A stretch of 64,000 nt of DNA from Dictyobacter kobayashii (GTDB lineage: Bacteria; Chloroflexota; Ktedonobacteria; Ktedonobacterales; Ktedonobacteraceae), in the NCBI RefSeq assembly GCF_003967555.1, contig NZ_BIFS01000002.1:1178001-1242000 (forward strand), read 5' to 3'. The notes below the pieces were generated by a model, which had not been told where the DNA came from, did not search any database, and was given only the letters and a program-made list of their open reading frames with translations. The position numbers were made by a program, and so were the translations under genes. Shown here one piece after another: positions 55,203-63,684 of the stretch (position 1 is the stretch's first letter; the number at the start of each line of letters is the position of its first letter).

Positions 55203-56002
55203 AATTACGGCGCATAGCCAGCTACGGACCAGCATTTGTGCTGGCCTTTGCCCTGTTATTGATCTGGGAATTATACGTACAGGCAGGATCAATTGATCAA
55301 CTGATTTTACCCGCTCCCAGTACCATAGGCTCTGCACTGCTCGACAATAGCAGCACCATCCTGGACCATACACTACAAACCCTGGAAGAGACCATCCTGG
55401 GCCTGGCAATCGCCACTGTCCTTGGGGTGCTATTTACTATTTTGATGGATTTCTCTTCATGGATACGCAAAGCAGTCTATCCACTCTTAATTATCTCGCA
55501 GACCATCCCGATCATCGCACTGGCACCACTGCTCTTAATCTGGTTTGGCTTTGGCATCACACCAAAAATTATTGTGGTGGTACTGTATTGTTTCTTTCCA
55601 ATTACTGTCGCCTGCGCGGACGGTTTGTTATCGACCGACAAAGACCTGTACCGTCTGCTGCGTAGCATGGATGCTAACCGCTGGCAGATTCTGTGGATGC
55701 TAAGGTTGCCGGCCGCGCTACCTTCATTTTTTTCTGGATTACGCATCGCAGCCACCTATAGCGTTACCGCAGCCATCTTTGGAGAATTTGTAGGGGCCGA
55801 GAAAGGGCTGGGAATCTACATCGAAATGGCGACCAACGCGCACGCTATCCGCCTGGTCTTTGCGGCCATTGTGGTCACCGCCCTGTTAAGTCTCTTACTC
55901 TTCGGCTGTATTTCCTTAATCGAATGGCTGGCCCTGCCCTGGTATCATCTTTCAGCCGTCAAAACGCTGCAAGAATATCATGCCGAAAAAACACAACCCT
56001 AG
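55199..56002 (+). CDS. ABC transporter permease (SsuC/ThiX-like)
   Basis: 267 residues from ATG 55199, overlapping the ATPase stop. Six membrane segments; loop LLRSMDANRWQILWMLRLPA is the EAA motif of this class and GEFVGAEKGLGIYIEMAT is characteristic. Partner of the ATPase and the NMT1-like binding protein. Confidence 0.9.
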   Translation: MKLRRIASYGPAFVLAFALLLIWELYVQAGSIDQLILPAPSTIGSALLDNSSTILDHTLQTLEETILGLAIATVLGVLFTILMDFSSWIRKAVYPLLIISQTIPIIALAPLLLIWFGFGITPKIIVVVLYCFFPITVACADGLLSTDKDLYRLLRSMDANRWQILWMLRLPAALPSFFSGLRIAATYSVTAAIFGEFVGAEKGLGIYIEMATNAHAIRLVFAAIVVTALLSLLLFGCISLIEWLALPWYHLSAVKTLQEYHAEKTQP

Positions 56003-56073
56003 CGCGCTTCCGCCACAGAGAATTTTACTCTCTGTGCACGTTGAAATATTTTTTATCATTCAAAGGAGTTCGC

Positions 56074-57147
56074 ATGAAATCAAGGACACGCCTGTATTTA
56101 AGTATTGGTATTCCAGTAGTAATCGTGCTACTGGTGATTGGACTACTGGTCTTTCATTCGATAAACACAAATGATACAGCCACGACACAGACAACAGCCG
56201 GTTCTAAAACCAGCAACCAGAAATTGACCCCATTTAAAGTGGCGCTGGACTTCACGCCTAATCCAAACCACACGGGTATTTATACAGCGCTTGCCAAGGG
56301 CTGGTACAAACAGCAAGGGATCGATGTCTCTATCTTGCCATTCTCACAAAACGCTTTCCCCGACGTACTGGTAGCTTCTGGTAAGGCTGATGTCGGCATC
56401 AGCGGCACCGAGAGCATTGTACTGGACGATGCCTCCAACCAGAATGTCGTCTCTATCGCTACCATTACCCAGCACAATACTTCTTACCTGGTTACACGCG
56501 CCGATGCCCTGATCAACAGCCCTAAAGACCTGGACGGCAAGATCTATGGCAGCTACGGAGCCCCCTATGAAATTCCGATCATGTCGAAAGTGATTCAACA
56601 TGCCGGCGGTAAAGGCAAGTTTCGCACTATCACCCTGGGAACCGATGCCATCTCCGCTTTGAGAAGCAAGCAAATTGATTTCGCCTGGGTCTTCAACCTG
56701 GATATCGTCGGCGCCGAGCACCAGGGTCTACAGCTTAAAAAGTTTGCCGTAACTGACTACGGGGTGCCAGACTATTACTCTCCGACCATCGTGACCAGCA
56801 AGGATGAGATTCAGAAGAATTCAGATCTCTTGAAACGCTTTATGCAAGCCACTACGCAGGGTTATGAATTTGCGAAGGATCATCCTGATGAAGCCGCCCA
56901 GTTGCTAATTAATACGGCTCCCAAGGGAACATTCCCGGATAATAAGCTGGTGATTGCTTCTCAAGAGTCTTTAAGTCCTCTCTACACTGATGGCACGCAG
57001 AAGTGGGGCTTCCAGAGCGATGCTGCCTGGAATGGCTATTTGAACTTTATTCTGCCCACTGGCTCGGTCCAGGATCAGAAAGGGAAGGTGGTGGAAGCTA
57101 AGAATCTTCCGGCATCTGCCCTTTATACTAATCAATTCATCCAATAG
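56074..57147 (+). CDS. NMT1/THI5-like substrate-binding protein (ThiY-like)
   Basis: 357 residues from ATG 56074 (AAAGGAG upstream; the longer in-frame ORF from 55924 overlaps the permease and is rejected). Membrane anchor YLSIGIPVVIVLLVIGLLVF without a lipobox Cys. The motif VALDFTPNPNHTGIYTALAK is the hallmark of NMT1/THI5 pyrimidine-binding proteins such as ThiY. GISGTESIVLDDASNQNVVS and WVFNLDIVGAEHQG fit. It probably delivers a pyrimidine or amine to the permease. The deaminase-type enzyme beyond the IS may act on the imported compound. Confidence 0.88.
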   Translation: MKSRTRLYLSIGIPVVIVLLVIGLLVFHSINTNDTATTQTTAGSKTSNQKLTPFKVALDFTPNPNHTGIYTALAKGWYKQQGIDVSILPFSQNAFPDVLVASGKADVGISGTESIVLDDASNQNVVSIATITQHNTSYLVTRADALINSPKDLDGKIYGSYGAPYEIPIMSKVIQHAGGKGKFRTITLGTDAISALRSKQIDFAWVFNLDIVGAEHQGLQLKKFAVTDYGVPDYYSPTIVTSKDEIQKNSDLLKRFMQATTQGYEFAKDHPDEAAQLLINTAPKGTFPDNKLVIASQESLSPLYTDGTQKWGFQSDAAWNGYLNFILPTGSVQDQKGKVVEAKNLPASALYTNQFIQ

Positions 57148-57153
57148 GGGGTG

Positions 57154-57185
57154 ATCCCGGTGCCGCCTTCAGGCGTCACCGGGAT
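57154..57185 (+). terminator. Hairpin terminator of the ABC operon
   Basis: Stem ATCCCGGTG (57154-57162) with CACCGGGAT (57177-57185) and inner CCGCC/GGCG pairing around TTCA, 6 bases after the stop. Confidence 0.8.
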
Positions 57186-57200
57186 GTGAGTGAGGTTGGG

Positions 57201-57210
57201 GGCACAGCCC
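57201..57210. other. Target-site duplication of the IS4-type element, left copy
   Basis: GGCACAGCCC, repeated at 58559-58568. Because the surrounding bases are symmetric (GGGG/CCCC), the duplication could be 8-12 bp depending on where the ends are drawn. Confidence 0.8.
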
Positions 57211-58558
57211 CTCTTAGGTGTAGGTTTTTTGAAAGGGAACAAGAAAAAGGACACGGTTTTCTGTTACGATAAGACCACCGTCAAAAACAAAGGCGATCGA
57301 AAGGGAGAAAACCATGTCGTATCCAGAAACAGTATGGCATTGGATCAAAGAAGTAGCAAGACGCTTTCCTCATCTGAGTTGGCCCCAAGCCAAGGTGCTG
57401 GCCTGCTACAGCCTGGGGATTGTCATAGCAGGAACCTGCGGCTTGACCCAGGTGTCCGACAGCCTGGCAGAAGTGTTGGGGCAAACGCAACCAACCGTCT
57501 TTCAACGCCTGCGGGAATGGCGCAATGAAGCGGGTGCCAAACGGGGTTCTCATCGGCAGCAGGTGGACGTTTCGGCCTGCTTCGCGCCCCTCTTGACCTG
57601 GATCCTATCCTGCTGGGATCCCAGCAGCCACCGTCTGGTGCTCGTTGTCGACGCTACCAACGTGAGTGACCGTTTCGTGATCCTTTCCATCTCCGTGGTG
57701 CTGCGTAGTTGTGCCATCCCGGTCGCCTGGCACATCGTGCCAGCTGGAGTGAAAGGAGAACACAAATCGCACTGGCTGCACCTACTGGAGAGCTTGCGCG
57801 GGTCCGTTCCTGCGCAATGGGAAGTCCTGGTGATGGCAGATCGAGGGCTCTACGCTCGCTGGCTGTATCAAAAAATCGTGGCGTGTGGGTGGCATCCCTT
57901 TTTGCGTATTCGCAGCGGCAGCAAGGCCCGTCCAGCCAGCAGTCATCGGGTGGGGGACTTCCGAGAGATCAAAACGCTCGTTCCCAGCGCGGGAACCCAA
58001 TGGAGTGGGGACGTGATGTGCTTTTCGGATCGGCATGCTCGGCTGCGCTGTCGCTTGCTGGCGCGCTGGGATGAAGGCTATGAGGAGCCCTGGTTCGTGG
58101 TGACGGATCTGCCCGTCGAAGAGGCCCAAGCTTGCTGGTACGGGCTGCGCCCTTGGATCGAATGTGGGTTCAAAGATGGGAAACGAGGGGGGTGGAACTG
58201 GCAACGCTGTCGGTGTGAGATCCCTTCACGGGTGGAACGGCTCTGGTTGGCCATGGCGGTAGCGACTCTGCTCACCGTAGGGATGGGAGCCCAGCGTGAG
58301 GTGCAGGAGCAGGCGCCTTGCCTGGAACGCCTGCCTCCCACGCATATTGCTCGGCGCACGGCCAAGCCCGACCGAAAGCAGCATCAAAGGCGCAAGTTGA
58401 GTTGCTTCAATCGGGGGTGTCGCTTGGCAGCGCGTATCATTTGGCGCTTACAGGAACCGTTACGCTTCTTCTTGCCCGCTGAGCCCTGGCCTCAGGGGCC
58501 TGACTTGCCGCTCGCAGAGGGCTTTTTCAACTCCTGTTGAAAAACCTACACCTAAGAG
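57211..58558 (+). mobile_element. Complete IS4-family insertion sequence (about 1348 bp)
   Basis: Terminal inverted repeats CTCTTAGGTGTAGGTTTTT (19 bp, perfect) at both ends, flanked by a 10-bp direct repeat. One transposase gene inside. It separates the ABC importer from the amidohydrolase at 58649 and may have broken their co-transcription. Confidence 0.9.
57314..58540 (+). CDS. IS4-family DDE transposase
   Basis: 408 residues from ATG 57314 (AAAGGGAG upstream). DDE residues: LVVDATNVSDR, LVMADRGLYAR, and the YREK signature YGLRPWIECGFKDGK, which fits Y-x2-R-x3-E-x6-K exactly. Intact and full length. Confidence 0.92.
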   Translation: MSYPETVWHWIKEVARRFPHLSWPQAKVLACYSLGIVIAGTCGLTQVSDSLAEVLGQTQPTVFQRLREWRNEAGAKRGSHRQQVDVSACFAPLLTWILSCWDPSSHRLVLVVDATNVSDRFVILSISVVLRSCAIPVAWHIVPAGVKGEHKSHWLHLLESLRGSVPAQWEVLVMADRGLYARWLYQKIVACGWHPFLRIRSGSKARPASSHRVGDFREIKTLVPSAGTQWSGDVMCFSDRHARLRCRLLARWDEGYEEPWFVVTDLPVEEAQACWYGLRPWIECGFKDGKRGGWNWQRCRCEIPSRVERLWLAMAVATLLTVGMGAQREVQEQAPCLERLPPTHIARRTAKPDRKQHQRRKLSCFNRGCRLAARIIWRLQEPLRFFLPAEPWPQGPDLPLAEGFFNSC

Positions 58559-58648
58559 GGCACAGCCCCCAAGCCCCCAGTCAAGGGGCTGGCCGCCCCT
58601 TGCATCCCCGCTTTCCAGGATGTCAATGATTCAGAAAGAGATAAATAT

Positions 58649-60172
58649 ATGACGTTGCAATCATTCGGTTTAGGGGGCAGGCAGCAGCAGCAGGCAATTT
58701 TAATTGAGAATTGTCGTTTGTTGAGCCAGGAAGATCCTTCGGGGTTGGTGAGCGGGGATATTCTGGTGGTGGGAAATATAATTGAGGCTATCGGGAAGGC
58801 GGGGACTTTGCGGGCACCTGATGATGTGTTATGTCATACCCTGACGGGCGAAAATGTGCTGGCGGTAGCTGGCATGATCAATGCCCATACCCATTCCCCT
58901 GAAAATATTTTAAAAGCGGCCTTGCCTTCGATGCCGGTGGAGATATGGGGACTGGCACTTTATAACGATTATATCGCGTGGACCCCACAATTGACGTATT
59001 TGAGCGCCCTGGCAGGCGCGCTAGAGATGCTGAAAACCGGCACCACGGCAGTACTGGATCATCATTGGACGGTCGTTGGTGTTTCTGCAGAGCACCTCAA
59101 TGCGGTCATGCAGGCTTATCACGACTGTGGCATTCGCGCGACGGTTGCTCCATTCCTGGAAGATCGGGATTTACTGCTAGAGGCTGGCGAGCGCTATGGT
59201 GTCAGTTTTCCAGCGCATCCCTATGTTGATCGCTTCGACAATTGGGTGCCTTTGGAGGAGCAATTCGCCGTCATCGAGCAATTTATGCAGAACTGGCATG
59301 GCGGCGCCGGGGGCCGTTTACGCGGCATGCCCGGACCGGTAGGGATACAGTGGTGCAGTCCAGATTTACTCCATAGCTGTCTGGAGATAGCGCAAAAATA
59401 TCAGGTGGGGATGCATCTGCACGCCCTGGAAACACAATTCCAGGCGAATATGGTTGAAAAGATGCTGGGGAAAAAAGGCTTGCAATTCTTGCAGGATGAG
59501 GGCGCGCTAAAGGCGGGAACCTCACTGGCCCATGCAATCTGGCTGGAGCCCGGCGATCTTTCATTACTGGCACAAACCCAGACCACCGTTGTGCATAATC
59601 CCATCAGTAATTTGCGACTCGGCAGTGGACGCTTCCAGTTGGAAGAAGCCATACAGCAAGGGGTCCATGTGGCGTTAGGCAGCGATGGTTCAGCCAGCAA
59701 TGATACCCAGAACATGTTCGAGGTCCTTAAAATGACTGGCCTGGTGCACAATCAGGCCCATATCCCTTATAAGCGCTGGCCACGCCCGGCTCAGATCATC
59801 GAGATGGCTACGCACGCAGGCGCCTTAGCACTGGGCTACCAACATGAACTGGGTAGACTGGCGCCAGGACAGCTAGCGGATATAGTGCTACTGGATCTGC
59901 TAGATAGCTCGTTCTTGCCCTTACATGAGCCACTTCTGCATCTGGTCTATGGCAAACCTGACACGGCTGTAGACAGTGTCATCGTCAACGGGCAACTGGT
60001 ACTAGAGCACAAAAAGAGTACTTACATTGACGAAAGCGCGTTATACGAAGAGATCCGTCGCACATGCCAGCCAGCATGGCCCGGCATCCAGGCATTTATA
60101 AATATGACTCCAGCCACCGGTGAGGTAATTGCAAGCTTTCAGAAGCTCTATCAATTTGGAGGCGGCCACTAA
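58649..60172 (+). CDS. Amidohydrolase/deaminase of the TrzN-SsnA-cytosine deaminase type
   Basis: 507 residues from ATG 58649. Metal-binding motifs: MINAHTHSPENIL (HxH), MHLHALET (His), SLAHAIWL (His) and VALGSDGSASND (Asp). The domain around VAGDILVVGN and the C-terminal LGRLAPGQLADIVLLDL form the composite beta sandwich of the superfamily. It hydrolyses or deaminates a heterocycle such as a purine, pyrimidine or triazine; the exact substrate cannot be told. An NMT1-like importer upstream, separated only by the IS, suggests a pyrimidine-type nutrient. Confidence 0.85.
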   Translation: MTLQSFGLGGRQQQQAILIENCRLLSQEDPSGLVSGDILVVGNIIEAIGKAGTLRAPDDVLCHTLTGENVLAVAGMINAHTHSPENILKAALPSMPVEIWGLALYNDYIAWTPQLTYLSALAGALEMLKTGTTAVLDHHWTVVGVSAEHLNAVMQAYHDCGIRATVAPFLEDRDLLLEAGERYGVSFPAHPYVDRFDNWVPLEEQFAVIEQFMQNWHGGAGGRLRGMPGPVGIQWCSPDLLHSCLEIAQKYQVGMHLHALETQFQANMVEKMLGKKGLQFLQDEGALKAGTSLAHAIWLEPGDLSLLAQTQTTVVHNPISNLRLGSGRFQLEEAIQQGVHVALGSDGSASNDTQNMFEVLKMTGLVHNQAHIPYKRWPRPAQIIEMATHAGALALGYQHELGRLAPGQLADIVLLDLLDSSFLPLHEPLLHLVYGKPDTAVDSVIVNGQLVLEHKKSTYIDESALYEEIRRTCQPAWPGIQAFINMTPATGEVIASFQKLYQFGGGH

Positions 60173-60186
60173 ACAACGGGCGGGGA

Positions 60187-62010
60187 TCAATAGGTCAGGG
60201 CGTCCTGGTAAGCGGCAAGGGCACGATCCAACAGGCTGCTCTGCTCTTCTCCAATAGCCAGCTTTGCCTGATCACATAAGATGTTCCCCAGGTTGCGCTG
60301 AATCTGCGCTCTATATCTGAATGCGTGATTATCAATATAGACCATAAGAGCATCCTGATAGGTTGACAAAGCCTGCTGCAAAAGCTGATAGCAGATAAAG
60401 CCCTCGCGCAATTGAGCCTGGCTATGAAGCGTCAGCCCCATATCGTTCAAAGTCATCGCCCAATCGATCGGGGTATGTTCCCGTGTATAGACAACCATGG
60501 TCTCCTCGTAAGTCTGCAAAGCATTGCCCAAAAGACAGTATGACTCATCGCCCTTCATCACCCTGGCTTGCGCCTGCGAAAGCCGCCCAAGGCGGCTCAA
60601 AGTTTTTGCCCAGGCTATTGGAGATCCGGTCGGGCTATATACAGTGAGAGCATCGTGATAAGCCGTGATGGCTCGCTGCACCAAAAACCTGCCTTCGACA
60701 CCAGCAAACATGGCCGCCTGAGCCTGAAAAACATCGCCCAGATTGCCCTGAATGTTGGCCCAATAATACGGCATGCTTCTTTTACTGCATAGCTGGAGAG
60801 CATTACGATAGCAAGCCTCCGCCTGAAACAGATTATGCAATGGATTTTCTTGCGGGCAGGTCGCGAAAGCCAATCCCAGGTAGTTTAGTCCTTTAATATC
60901 GGCATGCTGCTTGAAGCTATTCTTCAATTGTATCCAGTAGTAAGTCAGTGGTACCTGCCGGGCAGGAAAATCCATGATGACATCATCACCAATATAGCTG
61001 TTAGCCACTGGCTCGATAATATCTCCTGCATCACGATCACCTGTGCGCCGGACGATAAAATGTTCCTGCTCCAGGACGGCATAGATATCCGACCAATTAG
61101 CATACTGGCAACCAAAGACATATTGAACAATCGTTTTCACCTGTGTGTCAGAATAGAGATAAATGTGGGCTGAATGCAACAGCTTCAAAGCTTGCAGCAC
61201 ATAGCGAGCCTCACACGGCAAATGGAGATAGCGCTCCCGCATACACTTGATCCTTAACACAAGCAATCCTGGTGCACCATCGACTTCATCCCCGTATACT
61301 GCATCTCCCTGTTCCGAAAAACTATAGAGCAGCTCCCTTTGCTCACACTGATCCATAGGTGGAAGTATCACGGTTTTCAAGCGGCCCAGCAGACTATCCA
61401 GATAATGCTCTGCCTGCCTTTGTAGCTCTCCATCCTGGCAGGTAGCAATCACAATGAGATGCACATCATGAATAGAACAAAGGCGGATAAAATCCAGGAT
61501 AGCATTCGCCTCATCTGGATGAGCGAACTCATACACATCATCTAGCCAGAGAACGAACCGTCTCTCTATGCCAGAGGAAAAATCAAAGGGTGCCAGGGCC
61601 CGATAGCAGACATGTGGCCAACGCACAACAGTCCAGTCCGCTAATTCAGCCCGCATCGCCTCCCAGGCAAGCCGCGTCTTTCCCTGTAAAGGAGGTCCAA
61701 CAATACAGACACCCAGCAACGAACGATTGGTAGCAGCGGCCAGCTCTCTAAGGGTCTCTCTTACAACCCGATCAACCTGGCGAGAAAGATAAATATCCTG
61801 CACATAATGCATCAATCTAAAATCGCTGGCATGGAGTGAAGCAACTGACTGCAATAGATAATCGCGCTTCCGAGACATAGCCGAGTGGGCATGCAACCGC
61901 CTGCGATAGACAAGAGAGGCGGCAAAGAGAACGGCAAGACCAATAATCAGACACTTGCTGGCAAGTGGGAGTAAGATTATCACCTGGTGCAGCGGAAAGA
62001 ACAGAGACAT
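60187..62010 (-). CDS. Membrane-anchored P-loop (STAND-like) ATPase with TPR-like C-terminus
   Basis: 607 residues from ATG 62010 (AAAGGAGG upstream). An N-terminal membrane segment (IILLPLASKCLIIGLAVLFA) is followed by a P-loop domain: Walker A GPPLQGKTRLAW at about 104-115 and Walker B RFVLWLDDVYEF at about 150. Residues about 380-607 are repeated helical units of TPR type with NxGxxxxxQA cores (QGNLGDVFQAQAAM, LSRLGRLSQAQARV, LNDMGLTLHSQAQL, QRNLGNILCDQAKL). No DNA-binding domain. A signalling or defence-type NTPase is an inference. Confidence 0.8.
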   Translation of the reverse strand: MSLFFPLHQVIILLPLASKCLIIGLAVLFAASLVYRRRLHAHSAMSRKRDYLLQSVASLHASDFRLMHYVQDIYLSRQVDRVVRETLRELAAATNRSLLGVCIVGPPLQGKTRLAWEAMRAELADWTVVRWPHVCYRALAPFDFSSGIERRFVLWLDDVYEFAHPDEANAILDFIRLCSIHDVHLIVIATCQDGELQRQAEHYLDSLLGRLKTVILPPMDQCEQRELLYSFSEQGDAVYGDEVDGAPGLLVLRIKCMRERYLHLPCEARYVLQALKLLHSAHIYLYSDTQVKTIVQYVFGCQYANWSDIYAVLEQEHFIVRRTGDRDAGDIIEPVANSYIGDDVIMDFPARQVPLTYYWIQLKNSFKQHADIKGLNYLGLAFATCPQENPLHNLFQAEACYRNALQLCSKRSMPYYWANIQGNLGDVFQAQAAMFAGVEGRFLVQRAITAYHDALTVYSPTGSPIAWAKTLSRLGRLSQAQARVMKGDESYCLLGNALQTYEETMVVYTREHTPIDWAMTLNDMGLTLHSQAQLREGFICYQLLQQALSTYQDALMVYIDNHAFRYRAQIQRNLGNILCDQAKLAIGEEQSSLLDRALAAYQDALTY

Positions 62011-62385
62011 TACCAGTCCTCCTTTGTGACATGCGCAACCAGTCCCGGGTCTGCAACACTGACAATGTGTCTTTCTTAAAAAGCTGTAAATGCCAATTCT
62101 TTGCTAAGAATAAAAATATAACCTCTAGCCGTCTCAAAAGACTCTCTATGGTGAGATGGGCATCACATTTCCATCACAATATGCTCCGGCAAACTATAGT
62201 TGCCATATATCAATAATGGATGCACGTAACAGTATTTTCTACTATTTAGCCCTGCAGAAAAGTAGAAATCTCATACAGAGATATGACGATGGCATTACAG
62301 AATTAGTTACAGGGATAAGTTCATAGTCTGTCTTATGGAAGCGCGCTGAGCCCTGGCGTACGTGCGCTGGCGCGCCCGAGCTTTT

Positions 62386-62440
62386 TTTCTTGTGTGGTAC
62401 AAAAAGTGCGCATAGCGCACTTTTTGCACCACACAAGAAA
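62386..62440. repeat. 25-bp-arm hairpin in the spacer at 62.4 kb
   Basis: Arms 62386-62410 and 62416-62440 pair with one mismatch around loop CATAG; arm core TTCTTGTGTGGTACAAAAAG. A GC-rich patch with alternating GCGC (62341-62379) precedes it. The rest of the 62011-62544 spacer holds no gene I can support. Confidence 0.8.
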
Positions 62441-62544
62441 TACACCTTGAGCGCTATTGGCGCTCAAAATCGGGTGTGAAGAGCGAGGAGATCATGAGGA
62501 CAAGACCTATTCTAAAAACTTTATTGAGCGCCGCAGGCGCGCTA

Positions 62545-63684
62545 CTAGCGCTGTCTGGGTGAAATGAGGAATACACAATGTCCGGTATGGGTCTGGCTAC
62601 TGCATTCAACTTCACGAATATTCCATTGTTGCTGCTGCTTTGTCAGTCGCAGAATAAGATCAAATGAAGACTGCCACATAGTGCATAAGGGACGCTCAGA
62701 TCCCATCTGACTATAGACAAAAATATTGCTATAAAAAACAAAGATAAATGAGCCGTCCTCAAGCCGCTTCCATTCAGTGAGCTTTTCGCCGCGGCGGCTA
62801 TCGATCTCGTTGGTCAGCACACCAAGCAGTGTACGCATGGTGCGATCGGCGCCAATAATCTTGGGGATCTGCTGCATCAAAAAAATCAAGAGGGCTTTAT
62901 GCAACGTATCAGCTTCAACCTGATCAGCCCAATGGTGCACCTGCTGCAAAGGCTGTTCAGGGCGTGAAAACATCACGGCCCGGGTGAGGAGGGAGAAATA
63001 TTCGGGCGGGATAGTAAACTGATCAACCGCGGACGGCCACTGGTCCTCCTGACAGAACTGTGCCAGTCCGACATCGGTCAACACATCCCATTGATCGGGC
63101 GGGATAACGTGTTTGGCCGCCTTCAACTGATAATGCAAATGAGACGAGAAAGAGCGTTTGGAGCGGGCAACGCGAGGGCGAAAGCCTATCTTTGGCAGCG
63201 ACTCCAAAGCCATGGAGTGCTCCATCGTCTTCAACGGTATCTGTGCCGACGGCAATACCTGCCAGATTCTCCTCAGGATCAGGCGGTTAGGAGGTGAGAT
63301 ACAATGCATCGTACTTGAAATAGACTCTTCCGCCGTCAAGAGCAGGCCGTCATTGAGGTAAATAGAAGATAGAGGCATGACCGGAATATCCTGCTGTAAG
63401 TCTTGAAGCAGGCGTTGGGAAAAACGCGCAAAAAGAGGATTCGTGGTCTCCTCCTGTTGACCAATCAAGATCAGGCGAGGAACAAAACGCTCTTTTAAGA
63501 AACGATTAAAAGCCTGATAGCTGGTTGAAGTAACAATAGCTCGCAACCCGGCAAAAGTAAGAAGGCGAGCCAGGTGCTGTGCCCGAACCTCGTTTGTGTC
63601 AATAATCAGAAGAGTATGCTCGCGTGCCTTTTGCAAGACAACAGAAGAATCATTGGATAGAGGTTCACCAGGTACGAACGCCAT
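62545..63684 (-). CDS. Pseudo-receiver protein with C-terminal V4R-like domain (paralogue B)
   Basis: 379 residues from ATG 63684. Clear full-length paralogue of the protein at 804-1946: shared blocks include EHTLLIIDTNEVRAQHLARL, WKRLEDGSFIFVFYSN and ECSSQTHTGHCVFL. The receiver-like domain again lacks the phosphorylated Asp (RLILIGQQEE). The end of the gene is closest in sequence, suggesting that the V4R-like part carries the conserved function. Monocistronic, flanked by spacers. Confidence 0.65.
   Translation of the reverse strand: MAFVPGEPLSNDSSVVLQKAREHTLLIIDTNEVRAQHLARLLTFAGLRAIVTSTSYQAFNRFLKERFVPRLILIGQQEETTNPLFARFSQRLLQDLQQDIPVMPLSSIYLNDGLLLTAEESISSTMHCISPPNRLILRRIWQVLPSAQIPLKTMEHSMALESLPKIGFRPRVARSKRSFSSHLHYQLKAAKHVIPPDQWDVLTDVGLAQFCQEDQWPSAVDQFTIPPEYFSLLTRAVMFSRPEQPLQQVHHWADQVEADTLHKALLIFLMQQIPKIIGADRTMRTLLGVLTNEIDSRRGEKLTEWKRLEDGSFIFVFYSNIFVYSQMGSERPLCTMWQSSFDLILRLTKQQQQWNIREVECSSQTHTGHCVFLISPRQR

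Noticed and set aside
55924-56073. Longer start for the NMT1-like protein
   Set aside because: It would overlap the permease by 79 bases and put a basic stretch before the membrane anchor; AAAGGAG at 56063 favours ATG 56074.
62242-62445. 67-codon minus-strand frame over the 62.4-kb hairpin
   Set aside because: It runs through a hairpin and a GC-rich patch, with no start signal.
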